From NCBI RefSeq assembly GCF_932526225.1, contig NC_064034.1, positions 2,528,001 through 2,592,000 on the forward strand: a stretch of 64,000 bases of DNA, read 5' to 3'. Positions 38,830 through 50,460 of this stretch are shown one piece after another. The notes beneath the pieces are model-generated. The model ran no database searches and was not told the DNA's origin. It worked only from the letters and a program-made list of their open reading frames with translations. Source of the DNA: Nematostella vectensis. Lineage: Eukaryota; Cnidaria; Anthozoa; Actiniaria; Edwardsiidae. How positions within the stretch are numbered: the stretch's first letter is position 1; each line of letters starts with the position of its first letter. The translations under genes were made by a program, and so were the position numbers.

Positions 38830-40240
38830 ACACTTTGTTATAACCTGACACACTTTGTAATAAATTAGAATTTCCGTTTTATCAAAGCCTGAGTCTGTAA
38901 GGTCTGCCCTAGATTTTGGGTGTATTTTATTTCTTAATCGCCATATTCTGAAAGCAGGGTCTGGATGGGGTTAACCGACTAGCGACAAACGGCTTAAAAA
39001 GTAACTGACTACCGACAAAACATGGAAAAAACTAATGACTAGCGACAAAAAATATTTGCCGACTACCGACATTATATTATTTCCGGTATCTTTACTGTTT
39101 ACTTCCATTGTCAATCTACTTAAATTCGACCATTTCAGAATCTGCACTATGTATTTTCTGTTGCATCAACTTTTCAGTCAATTATTAATCCATAATTTAT
39201 TATCAATAAGTTATTAATTAAAAATTAATCCTAAATAATGTTTAATCTTGTTTATACGCGAAATCCTGGCGAAATCTTAGAGTACAAAAGCGAATACTAG
39301 CTTAGATTCACCGACTATCGACAAAGACCGATAATTCTTCCCGACTACCGACAAATTATGGAAATTTTTACTGACTACTGACATGCAGATCTCCCCCCCC
39401 CCCCCCCCCCCCCCATCCAGACCCTGTGAAAGGAAATCAGAATGTATTTCAGATCTGGTAACATTTAACGTGATTGTCATTGTTAACAATAATAGCAACT
39501 AAGGATGACGAAGCTGTCTGTAAAACTATTTATTGACAAATGCTCTGATGAAAATCATTGGTTGTGTCAGATTTTTTATTACAAAGTGCGTCGTTAAAGC
39601 GCGTGAGACTCTACACTTCAAATCGCATGATTTATGATTTTTAGACGCTATATTTATATATTTGGAGACCCCAACACCCGATGCCTGTGTTAAAGAGAAA
39701 AATATGAACTCTAGAATCTGAAATGCTCCTAAGAAATAAGAGGAGAGTAGCTTACTAGTGGTTTATTCACAGTTTTTTCTAAAACTTAAGAACACAAAGT
39801 ATTCTAGATTGTGTGTATTTAAATGTAGCTTGCATTTGTTGTTCTAGGCACAACAAATGTCATATGCACGTACGAGACCAGACAAAGAAGTACAAAGGCT
39901 AAAGGCAGTAATGTAGACCTAGGTCGTAGTTTGCTGCACATGATGACGACATCACTACATTACCATAGCAACACGCCTATTTCCAAGAGAAGCAAGCGTG
40001 AAAATGACCCCGATATTTTTCACTCTTCTTCTCAGCGAGCTGTGCGTGGCGTAACCGACTAAGACAGGCCTGGGATCCTGGTGATTTCGAGTTCGCTAGA
40101 TAGCGGTGCTGGGGCCGAAATCTCCAGCTTAGCCGTAAAACTTTACGCTGCCATACGGTGTTTCAGCGCATGTCTGGAAGTATGGTCTATTTTTCTTATT
40201 TTACCGGATCTGGACGAGGTTCGATTCTCGGCCATGTCCT
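38830..40240. mobile_element. Dispersed element, copy 2 (inverted relative to copy 1)
   Basis: This stretch matches about 6065-7020 in reverse orientation in several long blocks: 38840-38950, 39430-39560, 39600-39780, 39870-39990 and 40020-40235. It is interrupted by a nested MITE at 38955-39426. The GGTTCGATTCTCGGCC string near 40218-40234 is preserved. No protein is encoded. Confidence 0.65.
38955..39426. mobile_element. 472-bp MITE nested in the dispersed element
   Basis: Perfect 16-bp inverted ends, CAGGGTCTGGATGGGG (38955-38970) and CCCCATCCAGACCCTG (39411-39426), are flanked by TGAAAG on each side (38949-38954 and 39427-39432). The related uninterrupted copy at about 6905-6930 shows the equivalent empty site with a single GAAAG-type string, confirming insertion. 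Both ends carry several subterminal copies of GACTACCGACAAA or GACTAGCGACAAA in the same direction. A run of about 20 C abuts the right end. No transposase is present. Confidence 0.85.
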
Positions 40241-40954
40241 CGATTTTTTTTTTCATTGCTTACGTTATAGCTTTATCAGCAGTAATGATATTTCAGCGCA
40301 TAGCCAGGATTTGCTCAAGGGGCTGTGCTATGTATACAGTCTTGACGTTTACATGGTAACACATGCCACAGGGTAACCATAAGAAAACGTCGTCGCTAAC
40401 GATCTTGAATTGATACGTCCCCAGGTCACGTCAGGTTCTTAGTTGGGGCTAGCAGGTCCAGGAATTCTAAAGATTTTAGTTTTAGGGTTAATTATCATCC
40501 ATCGTCTTTTCAAGTAACACAGAGGCTAATGCCCGACACAATCGCTTTACCTTTGAAGACTTTTACCGACAGTGTTATTGTTATATATACATACAATCAA
40601 GGAAAAAACTTCAATTCCGACAACAAAGCTCAATTCAGATTCACTTTTCTTTTTCAACAAAATTTGAATATACAATACTTACAATACAATATTACTGTCG
40701 GTTAGACACAGACAGATTCTCGGCAATTTTTGAGCAACTTTTTTTATTTTTCGAGCAGTCTTTTACACAATGACAGTTTTGATATATTTTTGCCATTCCA
40801 AATCAAGTACAGAAGGAAAAACTTCTGCTAACAAACACTCCATGTACGGTTGCCCCTACAACACAAGGAAACTCTAAAAGATTAATATTTTGCCAGTACC
40901 CATCCCAGCACTGACTCGAGCCTCCAAGGAAAACATTGTTAAGCAGAACACGTC

Positions 40955-41395
40955 AAACCTGCATATAACGGACACCCTTTGGGAAATAGAAAATAGATAC
41001 TGTGTAGCAATCTTCGTACAACCTGCATATAACGGACACCTGGGAAATAGAAAATGGATAATATGTAGCAATCTACGTAAAACCTGCATTAAACGAGCAC
41101 ATGGGAAATAGATAATGTGTAGCAATCTACGTAAAAGTTTGTATATAGCAAACACCCTTTGGGAATAGAAAATAGACACTGTGTAGCAATCTACGTAAAA
41201 CCTGCATTAAACGGACACCTGGAAAATAGTGTAGTGATATACTTAAAACCTGCATGTAACGGAAACCTGGGAAATAGAAAATAGATATTGTGAAGTGATA
41301 TATACGTAAAACCTGCATATAACGGACACCTGGGAAATAGAAAATAGATGTCTAGCAATCTACATACAACCTGCACATAACGGACACCAAATGGG
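40955..41395. repeat. Tandem repeat of a ~55-64 bp unit, about 7 copies
   Basis: Units share CCTGCATATAACGGACACC, then GGGAAATAGAAAATAGAT, then GTAGCAATCTACGTAAAA. Copies vary in length and several are internally shortened, so this is an older array than the others. Confidence 0.85.
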
Positions 41396-41770
41396 ATTGT
41401 CATATTTGTGTTTGACCACATTTCAATCGTAACACAATTGCTTATAAAAAAATCTATTAATTTTGTGTAAATATGCCCGATATAATAGATATTTTGTTAG
41501 TGGCTGAAGAATTTATAATCGTGACTTGTATCTTGGGTCATCCCGTTAACAAAGAACAACAACGCGTAAAAAATGTTTCATTGATTTATTTTTTAAGACT
41601 CCCATTGTTCAAGGGCGTAGTAAACTACAACTCTCATATATTGCTAGTAGCATCAAACGTCACATTTGCTCTCAACCAAACACTTTGCGCATTAATCAAA
41701 ACGATTTTTGTGTGACGCAGCAAGTTAAGCAAAAATGAAACGTTCGATACTATGTCGTTACGACACGTCG

Positions 41771-42777
41771 TGCCCTCAATGCTACCTCTCAAGCAGACCT
41801 GCAACACAGCGTAGATCTGTTTTCTAGTGCCTGTAACAACTTCGGCCTCAAAATAAACACCAAAAAGACGGAGGCTATGCATCAGCCAGCGCCTGGAAAG
41901 CCCTACACTGAACCTAACATCATCATCAATGGTCAAAAACTCAATGCTGTTGACAAATTTATCTACCTTGGCAGTACTCTCTCCAGAAACGTTGTCCTCG
42001 ATGACGAAGTTACCAACAGACTCGCCATAGCAAGCGCCGCATTTGGAAGGCTTCGTAAGAACGTTTGGAAAAGGAGAGGGATAAGAACAGATACAAAGAT
42101 CAAAGTGTATCGTGCCGTTGTGCTGCCTACGCTACTTTACGGGTCTGAAACCTGGACTATCTACAAGCGCCATGCGATGAAGCTTAACCATTTCCACACT
42201 ACCTGTCTGAGGAAAATTCTCAATGTTCGCTGGCAAGAAAAGATCCCGGATACTGAGGTCCTTGCACGTGCAGGTCTGCCCAGCATTCACACCATCCTGA
42301 AACAGTCTCAGCTTCGCTGGGCGGGGCACGTAGCTCGTATGCCTGATGAACGGCTTCCTAAGAAACTTCTGTTTGGTGAGCTTCAGCACGGAAAACGCTG
42401 CAAAGGTGGCCAGAAGAAGAGATTTAAAGACACCCTAAAACTCTCGCTGAAAGCATTCAACATCGATCACACCTCGTGGGAGCTTCTGGCACAAAACCGT
42501 CAAGGTTGGCGCCGTGTCATTCGCAACGGTGCTGCGGCATGCGAGGCAAATTGGACAGCTGCCGCAGAGGAGCGTAGAGCCGCCAGAAAGTCTCAAGATC
42601 CCAAAGCTGCAACAATACCATGCCCTCAGTGCCCCAGGCTTTTCCGTGCACAGATTGGCCTTATTAGCCATCTGCGCACCCACAAGCGTCCTTAGTCCCG
42701 CTCAGGATGACGGTGAAAATGTAAAAATGAACACGATGGTCCTCGTCGTTGCGACGGACAAACAACACACACACAAC
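41771..42777 (+). mobile_element. 5'-truncated LINE (non-LTR retrotransposon)
   Basis: The element keeps the 3' part of the reverse-transcriptase frame, a stop at 42695 and a short A/C-rich tail (ACAAACAACACACACACAAC). An 11-bp direct repeat ACGACACGTCG flanks it (41760-41770 and 42778-42788), as expected of a target-site duplication. The catalytic YADD region and everything 5' of it are missing, so it cannot move by itself. The intact remaining frame and exact duplication suggest a recent insertion. Confidence 0.85.
41772..42695 (+). pseudogene. Reverse transcriptase C-terminal fragment with zinc finger
   Basis: About 307 codons stay open from the truncation point to the stop. The start resembles the region just after the RT catalytic motif (SACNNFGLKINTKKTEAM), followed by KFIYLGSTLS, then VYRAVVLPTLLYGSETW and LRWAGHVARMPDERLPK, all typical of non-LTR retrotransposon RT thumb and downstream regions. 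It ends in a canonical C2H2 finger, C-x2-C-x12-H-x3-H, in CPQCPRLF..SHLRTH. No frameshift or stop interrupts it. It is a dead-on-arrival copy lacking the endonuclease and RT core. The clade cannot be assigned from this part alone. Confidence 0.9.
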
Positions 42778-42788
42778 ACGACACGTCG

Positions 42789-43999
42789 GTGTAATGTAAA
42801 TCGAACTAAAAGATTTTTTTCTAGCTTATAGATTATATCAGAGTTTTTAATAAATATAATTATTTTGCCCTCCACCAGTGTTTATAATTACTTTAATGGT
42901 AAAAAGCCTACCAGACAGCGCCTTTCAGCCTTACTAAACAACCACATAGTGGTAATTATCAGATCAAACATTCTTAATAAAGAATGGAACAAAAAAATGA
43001 CGGATTGATTACCATCGTTCCCTATGCCACAAACCCCAAATGCAAAAGTATAAGCAAAATATATTTCAGCAAGCCTTTTTGTCTAGTCCAACTTACGCGA
43101 CAATAGAGACCTTTAGATTCTGATACCGAGAACGAAGACGAAGTTTTCATAGTGTTTTACAGCCAAGGAAAATCACGTCACGCAAGTCACGGAAGTCACG
43201 CGAGTCGGGCTCAGGGCGGCTCAGGGTCTTTTTTTACGAGCAAACATGTATTGCCCCATATCTTCACCTTACTTTTAGAGATGTGATTATGGAAAAAATG
43301 GTCAATATTGTTTGTTTTTGTTTACATGATAACATGTGTCACACAAGCCGACGATAACATGTGTCACGCAAGCTGGGTTCATGGGATTTTTGGGGATTTG
43401 AAAAGCTGTAATAAAATCAAAATACAGCAGAGCTTTGAAAGTTTCCTTTGTTCTGAGCTGTGAATTTTTCCTTAACCGGATTCTCTATCACTTTCGGTGA
43501 TTTTGGAACGAGAATTTAAGCAAAACTTAAAAAAACTGCAGCGTTCATGATATAATAGCATCTTTCCCTAATTAGTCTACAACTATACCTATCATACCAT
43601 ATATGGTATTCCGTCATGCATCTCGCGTGCAAAGCAATGAAGGCTATCTTGTTTCGTAGCCAGTCTATTGCTTTGCTTGTCATTGTGAAATATAGCACAA
43701 ACTCTTCCATGCCAATTGTCTGGCCACGTCTCTTCAAATATATACCACCATCTCTTCTAAACCAAATATCTGGCCTTTGAATTGTCTATTGTCCTGGATA
43801 AACTGGGTGAAACAGACATGAATCTTTTATCCGTATTAATTGCCAACTCTCTCTAGTTGCTTTCGATCATCTTCAATTTTAATTCGATCATTCATCTTGT
43901 ATGTGCTTGAGACGCTTGCTTGAAGACCCAGAGTCCTTCGCGGTCGTTTTCCAGAGCACCTCCTAAGAGAGGGGTTCCGGATGGCGCTAGTTCCCTGAG
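42789..43999. other. Spacer between the LINE and the Dickkopf-like gene
   Basis: No gene is recognised. A direct duplication of GATAACATGTGTCAC lies near 43327-43370. A variant poly(A) signal, ATTAAA on the minus strand (43878-43883), lies about 180 bp past the stop of the upstream minus-strand gene and could end its transcript. Confidence 0.4.
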
Positions 44000-44027
44000 C
44001 ACGTGAAAGCCACGTGCTAGTCACGTG
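44000..44027. promoter_or_regulatory. Three CACGTG E-boxes at exact 11-bp spacing
   Basis: CACGTG occurs at 44000-44005, 44011-44016 and 44022-44027. The 11-bp period would put all three on nearly the same face of the helix. CACGTG is the known site of bHLH and bHLH-zip factors such as Myc, MITF/TFE and CLOCK relatives. The cluster lies 37-64 bp past the stop codon of the Dickkopf-like gene. Function is inference. Confidence 0.4.
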
Positions 44028-44063
44028 TCAGGCACGCACAAGGCATGAGACAAAGTATTAGCA

Positions 44064-44231
44064 CTATGACTCTTCCAGTCCAGTAATTGCTTGTTGTTCT
44101 ATTTCTGTGTCTGTGTATTTGATACGTTGACATCGCGGTTTTTCTGCCGACAGGAGTACGTCTGTCTTGTGTATTTTGGGTAATTCACACGTCAGACCCC
44201 CCTGACACGGGCATTCGGAGTCCAAGCCTGG
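44064..44231 (-). CDS. Dickkopf Cys-2-like secreted protein, exon 4
   Basis: This exon encodes residues 170-224 and the stop. The acceptor TATCTACAG ends at 44232 and the phase is 0. It supplies the last four cysteines of the colipase-type domain as C-x-C-x5-C-x18-C (ECPCQGGLTC...PRC). This matches the end of Dickkopf Cys-2 domains better than prokineticins, whose last gap is shorter. A 20-residue acidic tail follows. The first half of the domain is in exon 3, about 1.5 kb away across an intron filled with a minisatellite. Confidence 0.8.
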   Translation of the reverse strand, partial: PGLDSECPCQGGLTCELPKIHKTDVLLSAEKPRCQRIKYTDTEIEQQAITGLEES

Positions 44232-44329
44232 CTGTAGATACAATATTGTAACCAAAAACGTTAACACCAGTATTTAAAGGGACAGCGCCAACAGTTTCTC
44301 GTGGGCCACGGTTTACACAAGTCTGAAAA

Positions 44330-45515
44330 GCATGGATCTGAAGGATCCTCCTCCTCGTTGCACAGAGCGCAAGTCATGGTATTTGAATGAGCATGGGTGG
44401 GGGGGGGGGGATCCTACTCGTTGCACAAAGCGCAAGTCATGGTATTTGAATAAGCATGGGTGGGGGGGGGGATCCTACTCGTTGCACAAAGCGCAAGTCA
44501 TGGTATTTGAATAAGCAGGGGGGGGGATCCTCCTCGTTGCACAGAGCGCAAGTAATGGTATTTGAATAAGCAGGGGGGGGGATCCTCCTCGTTGCACAGA
44601 GCGCAAGTCATGGTATTTGAATAAGCATGGGTGGGGGGGGGGGATCCTACTCGTTGCACAGAGCGCAAGTAATGGTATTTGAATAAGCATGGGTGGGGGG
44701 GGGGGGGGGATCCTACTCGTTGCACAGAGCGCAAGTCATGGTATTTGAATAAGCATGGGTGGGGGGGGGGGGGGATCCTCCTCGTTGCACAGAGCGCAAG
44801 TCATGGTATTTGAATAAGCATGGGTGGGGGGGGATCCTACTCGTTGCACAGAGCGCAAGTCATGGTATTTGAATAAGCAGGGGGGGATCCTCCTCGTTGC
44901 ACAGAGCGCAAGTCATGGTATTTGAATAAGCAGGGGGGTCCTCCTCGTTACACAGAGCGCAAGTCATGGTATTTGAATAAGCAGGGGGGGATCCTACTCG
45001 TTGCACAGAGCGCAAGTCATGGTATTTGAATAAGCATGGGTGGGGGGGGGATCCTACTCGTTGCACAAAGCCGAGTCATGGTATTTGAATAAGCATGGGT
45101 GGGGGGGGGATCCTACTCGTTGCACAAAGCGCAAGTCATGGTATTTGAATAAGCAGGGGGGGATCCTCCTTGTTGCACAGAGCGCAAGTCATGGTATTTG
45201 AATAAGCAGGGGGGGGATCCTCCTCGTTGCACAGAGCGCAAGTCATGGTATTTGAATAAGCATGGGTGGGGGGGGGGGGGGATCCTACTCGTTGCACAAA
45301 GCGCAAGTCATGGTATTTGAATAAGCATGGGTGGGGGGGATCCTACTCGTTGCACAAAGCGCAAGTCATGGTATTTGAATAAGCATGGGTGGGGGGGATC
45401 CTACTCGTTGCACAAAGCGCAAGTCATGGTATTTGAATAAGCAGGGGGGGGGGGGTCCTACTCGTTGCACAAAGCGCAAGTCATGGTATTTGAATAAGCA
45501 GGGGAGGGGGGTGGG
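44330..45515. repeat. ~50-63 bp minisatellite with G-runs inside intron 3
   Basis: About 20 copies share GTTGCACAGAGCGCAAGTCA then TGGTATTTGAATAAGCA, and each is separated by 6-15 G followed by GATCCTCCTCG or GATCCTACTCG. Unit length varies mostly with the G-run and the optional TGGGT. The array lies wholly within the last intron of the Dickkopf-like gene, so the transcript carries C-runs. Confidence 0.95.
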
Positions 45516-45729
45516 AGTTTGAGCGGACAATTTTCTTCTTTTTTCTCTTCTTGTTTGCAGGCTTTTCTAATTTAATCTTTTTTGAATCGAGTAGTATGTC
45601 TCTACCAAATCTAGGGTTACTTGGAGGGTCCGATCTCTTTTTTTTTTTTCAGACAGCTTCACTTTCTTAAAAAAAAAACCAAAAGGACAAACAGGAATGA
45701 TTTAAAAAAGCAATTAATCTATATCTTAC

Positions 45730-45864
45730 CAAAAGCGCCATTTTGCATTGTTGTCTTAATTTTGGTCGTCTCTTGCAGTAGCCGTGTTTTCTATTGAACC
45801 GTCTAAGACAACATTCATTCTCTCCACAATCACGCATCGTCTTACACTTTTTGCGGGATTTCTT
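45730..45864 (-). CDS. Dickkopf Cys-2-like secreted protein, exon 3
   Basis: This exon encodes residues 125-169 (45 codons). The acceptor CTCTTTTTTAG ends at 45865 and the donor TTG|GTAAGA starts at 45729; both junctions are phase 0. It holds the first six cysteines: C-x5-C-x4-CC-x10-C-x9-C (KCKTMRDCGENECCLRRF..). C-x5-C-x4-CC is the opening of both Dickkopf Cys-2 and prokineticin domains, which share the colipase fold. Together with exon 4 the ten-cysteine pattern is complete. The segment is strongly basic. No stop or frameshift interrupts it. Confidence 0.82.
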
Positions 45865-48800
45865 CTAAAAAAGAGAAAGAAAATATTTCATGAAGCACGT
45901 ATATCATTCATACATATTTTGTTCTAAGTGAAGTGTTTACACACCTCGCCCAACGATAACGCGGCATAACTTAAAGGGGCAGTGTCATTGGTAAAAGCTT
46001 TGCAATAGCTCTCCGTCTCGGACACAATGAATTTCAGTCGAATTGTAATAATGACTTATGAGCTTTTGTTACATGTGGGAGACTTAAATTCAAAGGAAAT
46101 GACTACAATCTGCCAATAAACATATTTTTCAATAAAATATTGCATATTATTTTAACAAGGCATTGACAGCTTAAAGTTCCACTGTTTCTAAACAATTAAA
46201 AGCCAACACTGTCTCCAGACATGCGCAGTACCATGACGCTACCCCTTCAAACTTGAAGTGCACTGTTTTAACTTTGTCCATGTTGCTCATGTTGAGTGTC
46301 AATGATATACTATCAATATTTTATCCTCCTAAGATCCTTTTACCCGCGAACCACTACCCTCCCTTCTTTCTCATCGCCCCTCAACCCGAGAAAAAATGTA
46401 CTGAAATTCAAATACGTGTAATACCCCCCCCCCCCCCCCCCCTCTTCCTAAAGCAAAGGTCCGTTGGCATCATTAGTTGAAAAGCACGATAATTGTTATT
46501 GATTTTATCCTGTTTTCGGGAAGAAGTATGTGAATAGATACCAAAATATGACTTCATATTCCAAATTCAATAAATATCGCAAAAGCGTTCCCAGATCAGC
46601 CGAGGAAAGGAGTTTTTTTCATTGATGGTATTTTGCTGTGTGAAATATATGACTTTTTGAGCCCCGTGTAGAAAGAAGCACAATGGCAAGCTCGACCTTG
46701 GGCAATCAAGTGGAGAATAATAACATAATAAAATATTAATAATGAAATTCCATTGTAAGGATTCCCGCCATGTCTAACAAGTAAACAGCAAAAAAAATAG
46801 AAGCCCAAGGGATATATTGCGTATTGCATTAAACATATTTGTCTCTGATCGCTCTGTACTTTGTAATTTCTAACAGAAAATGATATCCGTGAGATTCCTG
46901 CAATCACTCAATTCATATGTCAGTCAGATGTCATGAATAGATTCAATAAACTCTTGTAACAGCTCATGCTTTTTGCTGAATCATTTGATGCTATTACGCT
47001 TAAGTGGCGACAGCACACTACTCAATAAAATCAATTAGTCAAAGAATCAGCCTGATTAAAAATTAATAATAGAAAATAGGTCGCACAAAGCAAGTGATTA
47101 AATATTTATTCAAGGCATTTGAATTCTTGACAAGTTTTAAAAGGCTTGCGCACCTCAATAGTCTTTCCTTTCAATTCTATTTTACAGTCCTATTGTTTTC
47201 TAAAGAAAGGATCACACGCATAACGTACAAAAATATCCATGCGAAAACAAATTTCCGTACAAAATATGTACATTTAATGTCTCAAAAACATACATCAGAT
47301 TATTCCCGTAATTCTTTCTCCGCATGGATTATTTTGTTTTGCTGACTGCCTTTCTGTTAATTTCGAGTAAGCGCCTTCACGCTGCATGCTGTAAACCCTC
47401 TTTTGTAATCATTTCCCGATTAGTTTATTACAAGCATTGTGGGTCGCGCTTGTCCCAAAATAACTCAAGTCTCATTGTACTCGGGTCCTTAGCCCAGTAG
47501 GAGTCTTGCACGATCAGAGCTTACGAGTGGCCCGATGTACAAAGGCCAAGGGAAACTTCATATGCGTGGGAACTGTTATTTTTAGAGGTAAAATAATAAT
47601 GGGATAAAAGACCTACAAGGATTTTTACCTTATATAACGTTTCCATTATCTTCGCGCTTCAAAGGGTTCTCGATAGGAAATGGAAATTTAAGTAACGTTT
47701 AATGTCATTAATAAAAAAGATGTGACGTGTTCAAATCTCTGGCGAACTTTATCGATTCTTTAACGTTAGATAGGACATGATTTTTTCAGTGGTCAATTTG
47801 TCGAATATAGTTTTATTAAAAGTTCTCTCAAAATACAAAAAAATACGCCCTTTTTTCTCATTTGGGACATTTTAAACTTTCTCCTCTAGATGGGGGGTTC
47901 ATCGAGGCTCCTAGTGTAAACAATTTGATTATATTTGTGTGTAGATGCAAACAAATACTTGATATCCTGACAGACTGCCCTCACGTCTGTCGCCAGTCTG
48001 TCAAATCTGAAAATCTGAAGTTTAAAGTGTGATGTTTTTTAATCAAAATTTTGAAAGTGTTTTGTTTGTTTGCAAAAATAAAATAAAAATAAAATAAAAA
48101 ATACCGAGGGAAAGTCAGGCAACCCACCTGGCTAACTTAAAATATGAACTGATCTAGCCATTCTGGAGCCCATACCAGGGATATGTCCAGTCGCCTGATA
48201 AGAGTCCTTCTCCTATTTATATGCTGCTGATTCGTTGTTGTTGTTGTTGTGGTGGTGGTGGAAGCAGGAATAGTTGTTGTTTTTGTTGTTTATTTTTCAT
48301 GTTATTTTGATATATGATATATAGACCTTTAGCCATAATCGGCCTTCAGGAGCCTATTATGGCTGTAGGGAGAGGGATGTGTGAGTAGATGTTATATGCA
48401 AAAAGATATCGCCCTCGATCAGAAATAACCGCTTTTGACAATCCAAGAGGAGGGGGGGGGGGGGGGGTGCGAACCCCCTGCGGTCACCCCCAGCTATGCG
48501 CCTGTGTAGTCTATTGAAGGACCAAAGGATTGCCGAGTCGAATCAAGCATTCTCCTCCTGCCCTTCTATTGTTCCACTTCTACAAGGTCATACGGTAGCG
48601 TGAGACTAAACAAGGCGTCCCGCACACTACGGGACGGGTGTCGCGGATATCGGGACAGGGGTCTTTTACGAAGTACCCCCTAGTTCTGCATGATAACCAT
48701 TTCTTTTAAAACCATCTGATGTCAAATAAGCTAAGCCAAGAGAAGCTCCAAATTTCTCAGGTCAATAATCTTTTTTGTTGCGCGCGCCACTGCACGGGTA

Positions 48801-49500
48801 AATGAAACATGCTTTTCCGCCTTCCTACCATTCAAGCGAATAACAATCGTTCGCTACAGATCTGGCCGCTATTGTTTGCTATTAAACTGATTTAATTTTT
48901 TGCCACAAGCCGTTATAGTAAAAGTAATACCGTAAATAGGGTAGCTAACCGCATCGTATATACAATAACTTTTACTATCACTGTTGCCAGCTATAACAGG
49001 TTGTCAATAGCTATGTTGCGGCACGCGCATTGTTAAAGCCTTACTATCAAGTGTGAGTATTAACAGATTTCAAGATACGAAAACCTCAAGTATTTGTAAC
49101 AAGTGCCCGACATTCCATTGTTTGTGTTTTTGACATTCCTCGTTCGTCTCTAGCGAACTGCTTGCCCTTGAGGGCCGCTACAAGAGACGTTAAGACGGCA
49201 ACGGGTTTGTTTTCATCATTGTCTTGACTCCCGTTTTGATTAAATACCAGTATTTAACATAATCGCTCCCCCGGCTTACACTGGCCTTCTGACAATTAAA
49301 GTTTCATGTTTGAACAATTGAGAGAACAGCCGTATAAAAGAACAAGCACGCGACCCGTTTTATGGCAAGATAGAAAGACTTTTAGACTGTTATAAAACAC
49401 TCTGGACTTCTTGCAAGATACTTATCCACTGACATACCGTAACTTAACTCAACACTAATCACCAATTTGTGTATCTTAGCATATAATTAGAATCACTCAC
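45865..49500 (-). other. Intron 2 of the Dickkopf-like gene
   Basis: This 3.6-kb intron starts GTGAGTG (from 49500 down) and ends in a pyrimidine-rich CTCTTTTTTAG. It contains a C-run (about 46424-46442), an AAAAT-rich microsatellite (about 48075-48105), a GTT/GGT tract (48234-48262) and a G-run (about 48451-48469) beside GCGCCTG-type MITE ends. No nested gene is recognised. Confidence 0.7.
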
Positions 49501-49800
49501 CTCAAGACGTTTCAGATTAGCGATTTCTTTCTTTAATCTTCTCGTAGCTTTTCGTCTTCTCTTTTCGCTAAGTGACCGTACATTCTTGCGAAAAAGTCGC
49601 CGTATTTCCTTGAAAGTGAGTTTCTTCTTATAATAGTAGGTCTTGAGGAAGGCTTTTAGTCTGGGTGCTTGTTTACGTGGTGATGTTGTGACCAAGTTTG
49701 ATAGTCGCACAGGTGCGGGGTTCGACCCTAGGTTCCGCGCTGTTGAATCTTGACTGCTCTCCGCGTGGGAAACATGAGGTTTCGAGCTTAGTATTTTACG
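49501..49800 (-). CDS. Dickkopf Cys-2-like secreted protein, exon 2
   Basis: This exon encodes residues 25-124 (100 codons), phase 0 at both ends: acceptor CTTAATTAACAG (ends at 49801), donor GAG|GTGAGT (starts at 49500). It contains no cysteine. The first 45 residues are Ser/Asn/Pro-rich. The second half is lysine/arginine-rich and probably helical (TFKEIRRLFRKNVRS...EKRRRKATRRLKKEIANLKRLE). Dickkopf proteins usually have a Cys-1 domain and linker here; that domain is absent. Basic runs such as EKRRRK could be furin-type cleavage sites or heparan-sulphate contacts, which is inference. Confidence 0.78.
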
Positions 49801-50460
49801 CTGTTAATTAAGAGAAATAAGCGCAATTGAGTTTCCTTTAGCAGCGGAAACCACTTCACATGGCCCTGCGTATGCCTCCATTGTTTTGGTAATGTTCTGG
49901 TGCATTTTTATAAATCGCATTAAATGAATCAACAATACGGCACAGTTCTATTATACCGCATGGTGGATATACAATAGAATTCACCGATTTGTCCTCGCTG
50001 TATTATTGTGCTAGTGTAAAGGAATTCAAGGCGAACAAGACATGAAACTCTCCTATAGTCTTGTGCGCAGATTATGAGAACTCGATTAAAGTACACTTGA
50101 ATGACAGGTGAGAGTGTTCTTATAAAATCTGATTGCTCAAATCCGTTTATTTACCCTGAGCAAAGCAAAGCGCGCGTAGACGCATATCTGAACGTCCTGT
50201 TACTTTTGAATCTCGTTCGTGGGTAAAGCAAGTGTCAAACTGCCTGACCATGCCGGCCTGGCGCGCGCGAAAAAAAATGTTTGTCAATTAAACATAATTT
50301 CCCAAAGGTGTGAGCTTTTTTCTAGTGTTAATTTCACACTTTATACAGTGGCCTAGAGTCGACCAACAAGCAATTTATCCATCCACGAATTAGCGCTCTG
50401 ATCAATGAGTCGTGCAAAGTTTGAAATAGGTAAACTAAACATAATGTAAGGCGTACTTAC

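Noticed and set aside
44064-44267. Stand-alone 67-residue protein starting at 44267
   Set aside because: The first 12 codons are intron sequence ending in an acceptor (TATCTACAG). The rest is exon 4 of the Dickkopf-like gene.
44330-45515. CRISPR-like array of repeats with variable G spacers
   Set aside because: The variable parts are only G-runs, not unique spacers; it is an intronic minisatellite.
49459-49710. Stand-alone 83-residue basic protein
   Set aside because: It starts at a GTG, not ATG, and runs past a consensus donor. It is part of exon 2 of the Dickkopf-like gene.
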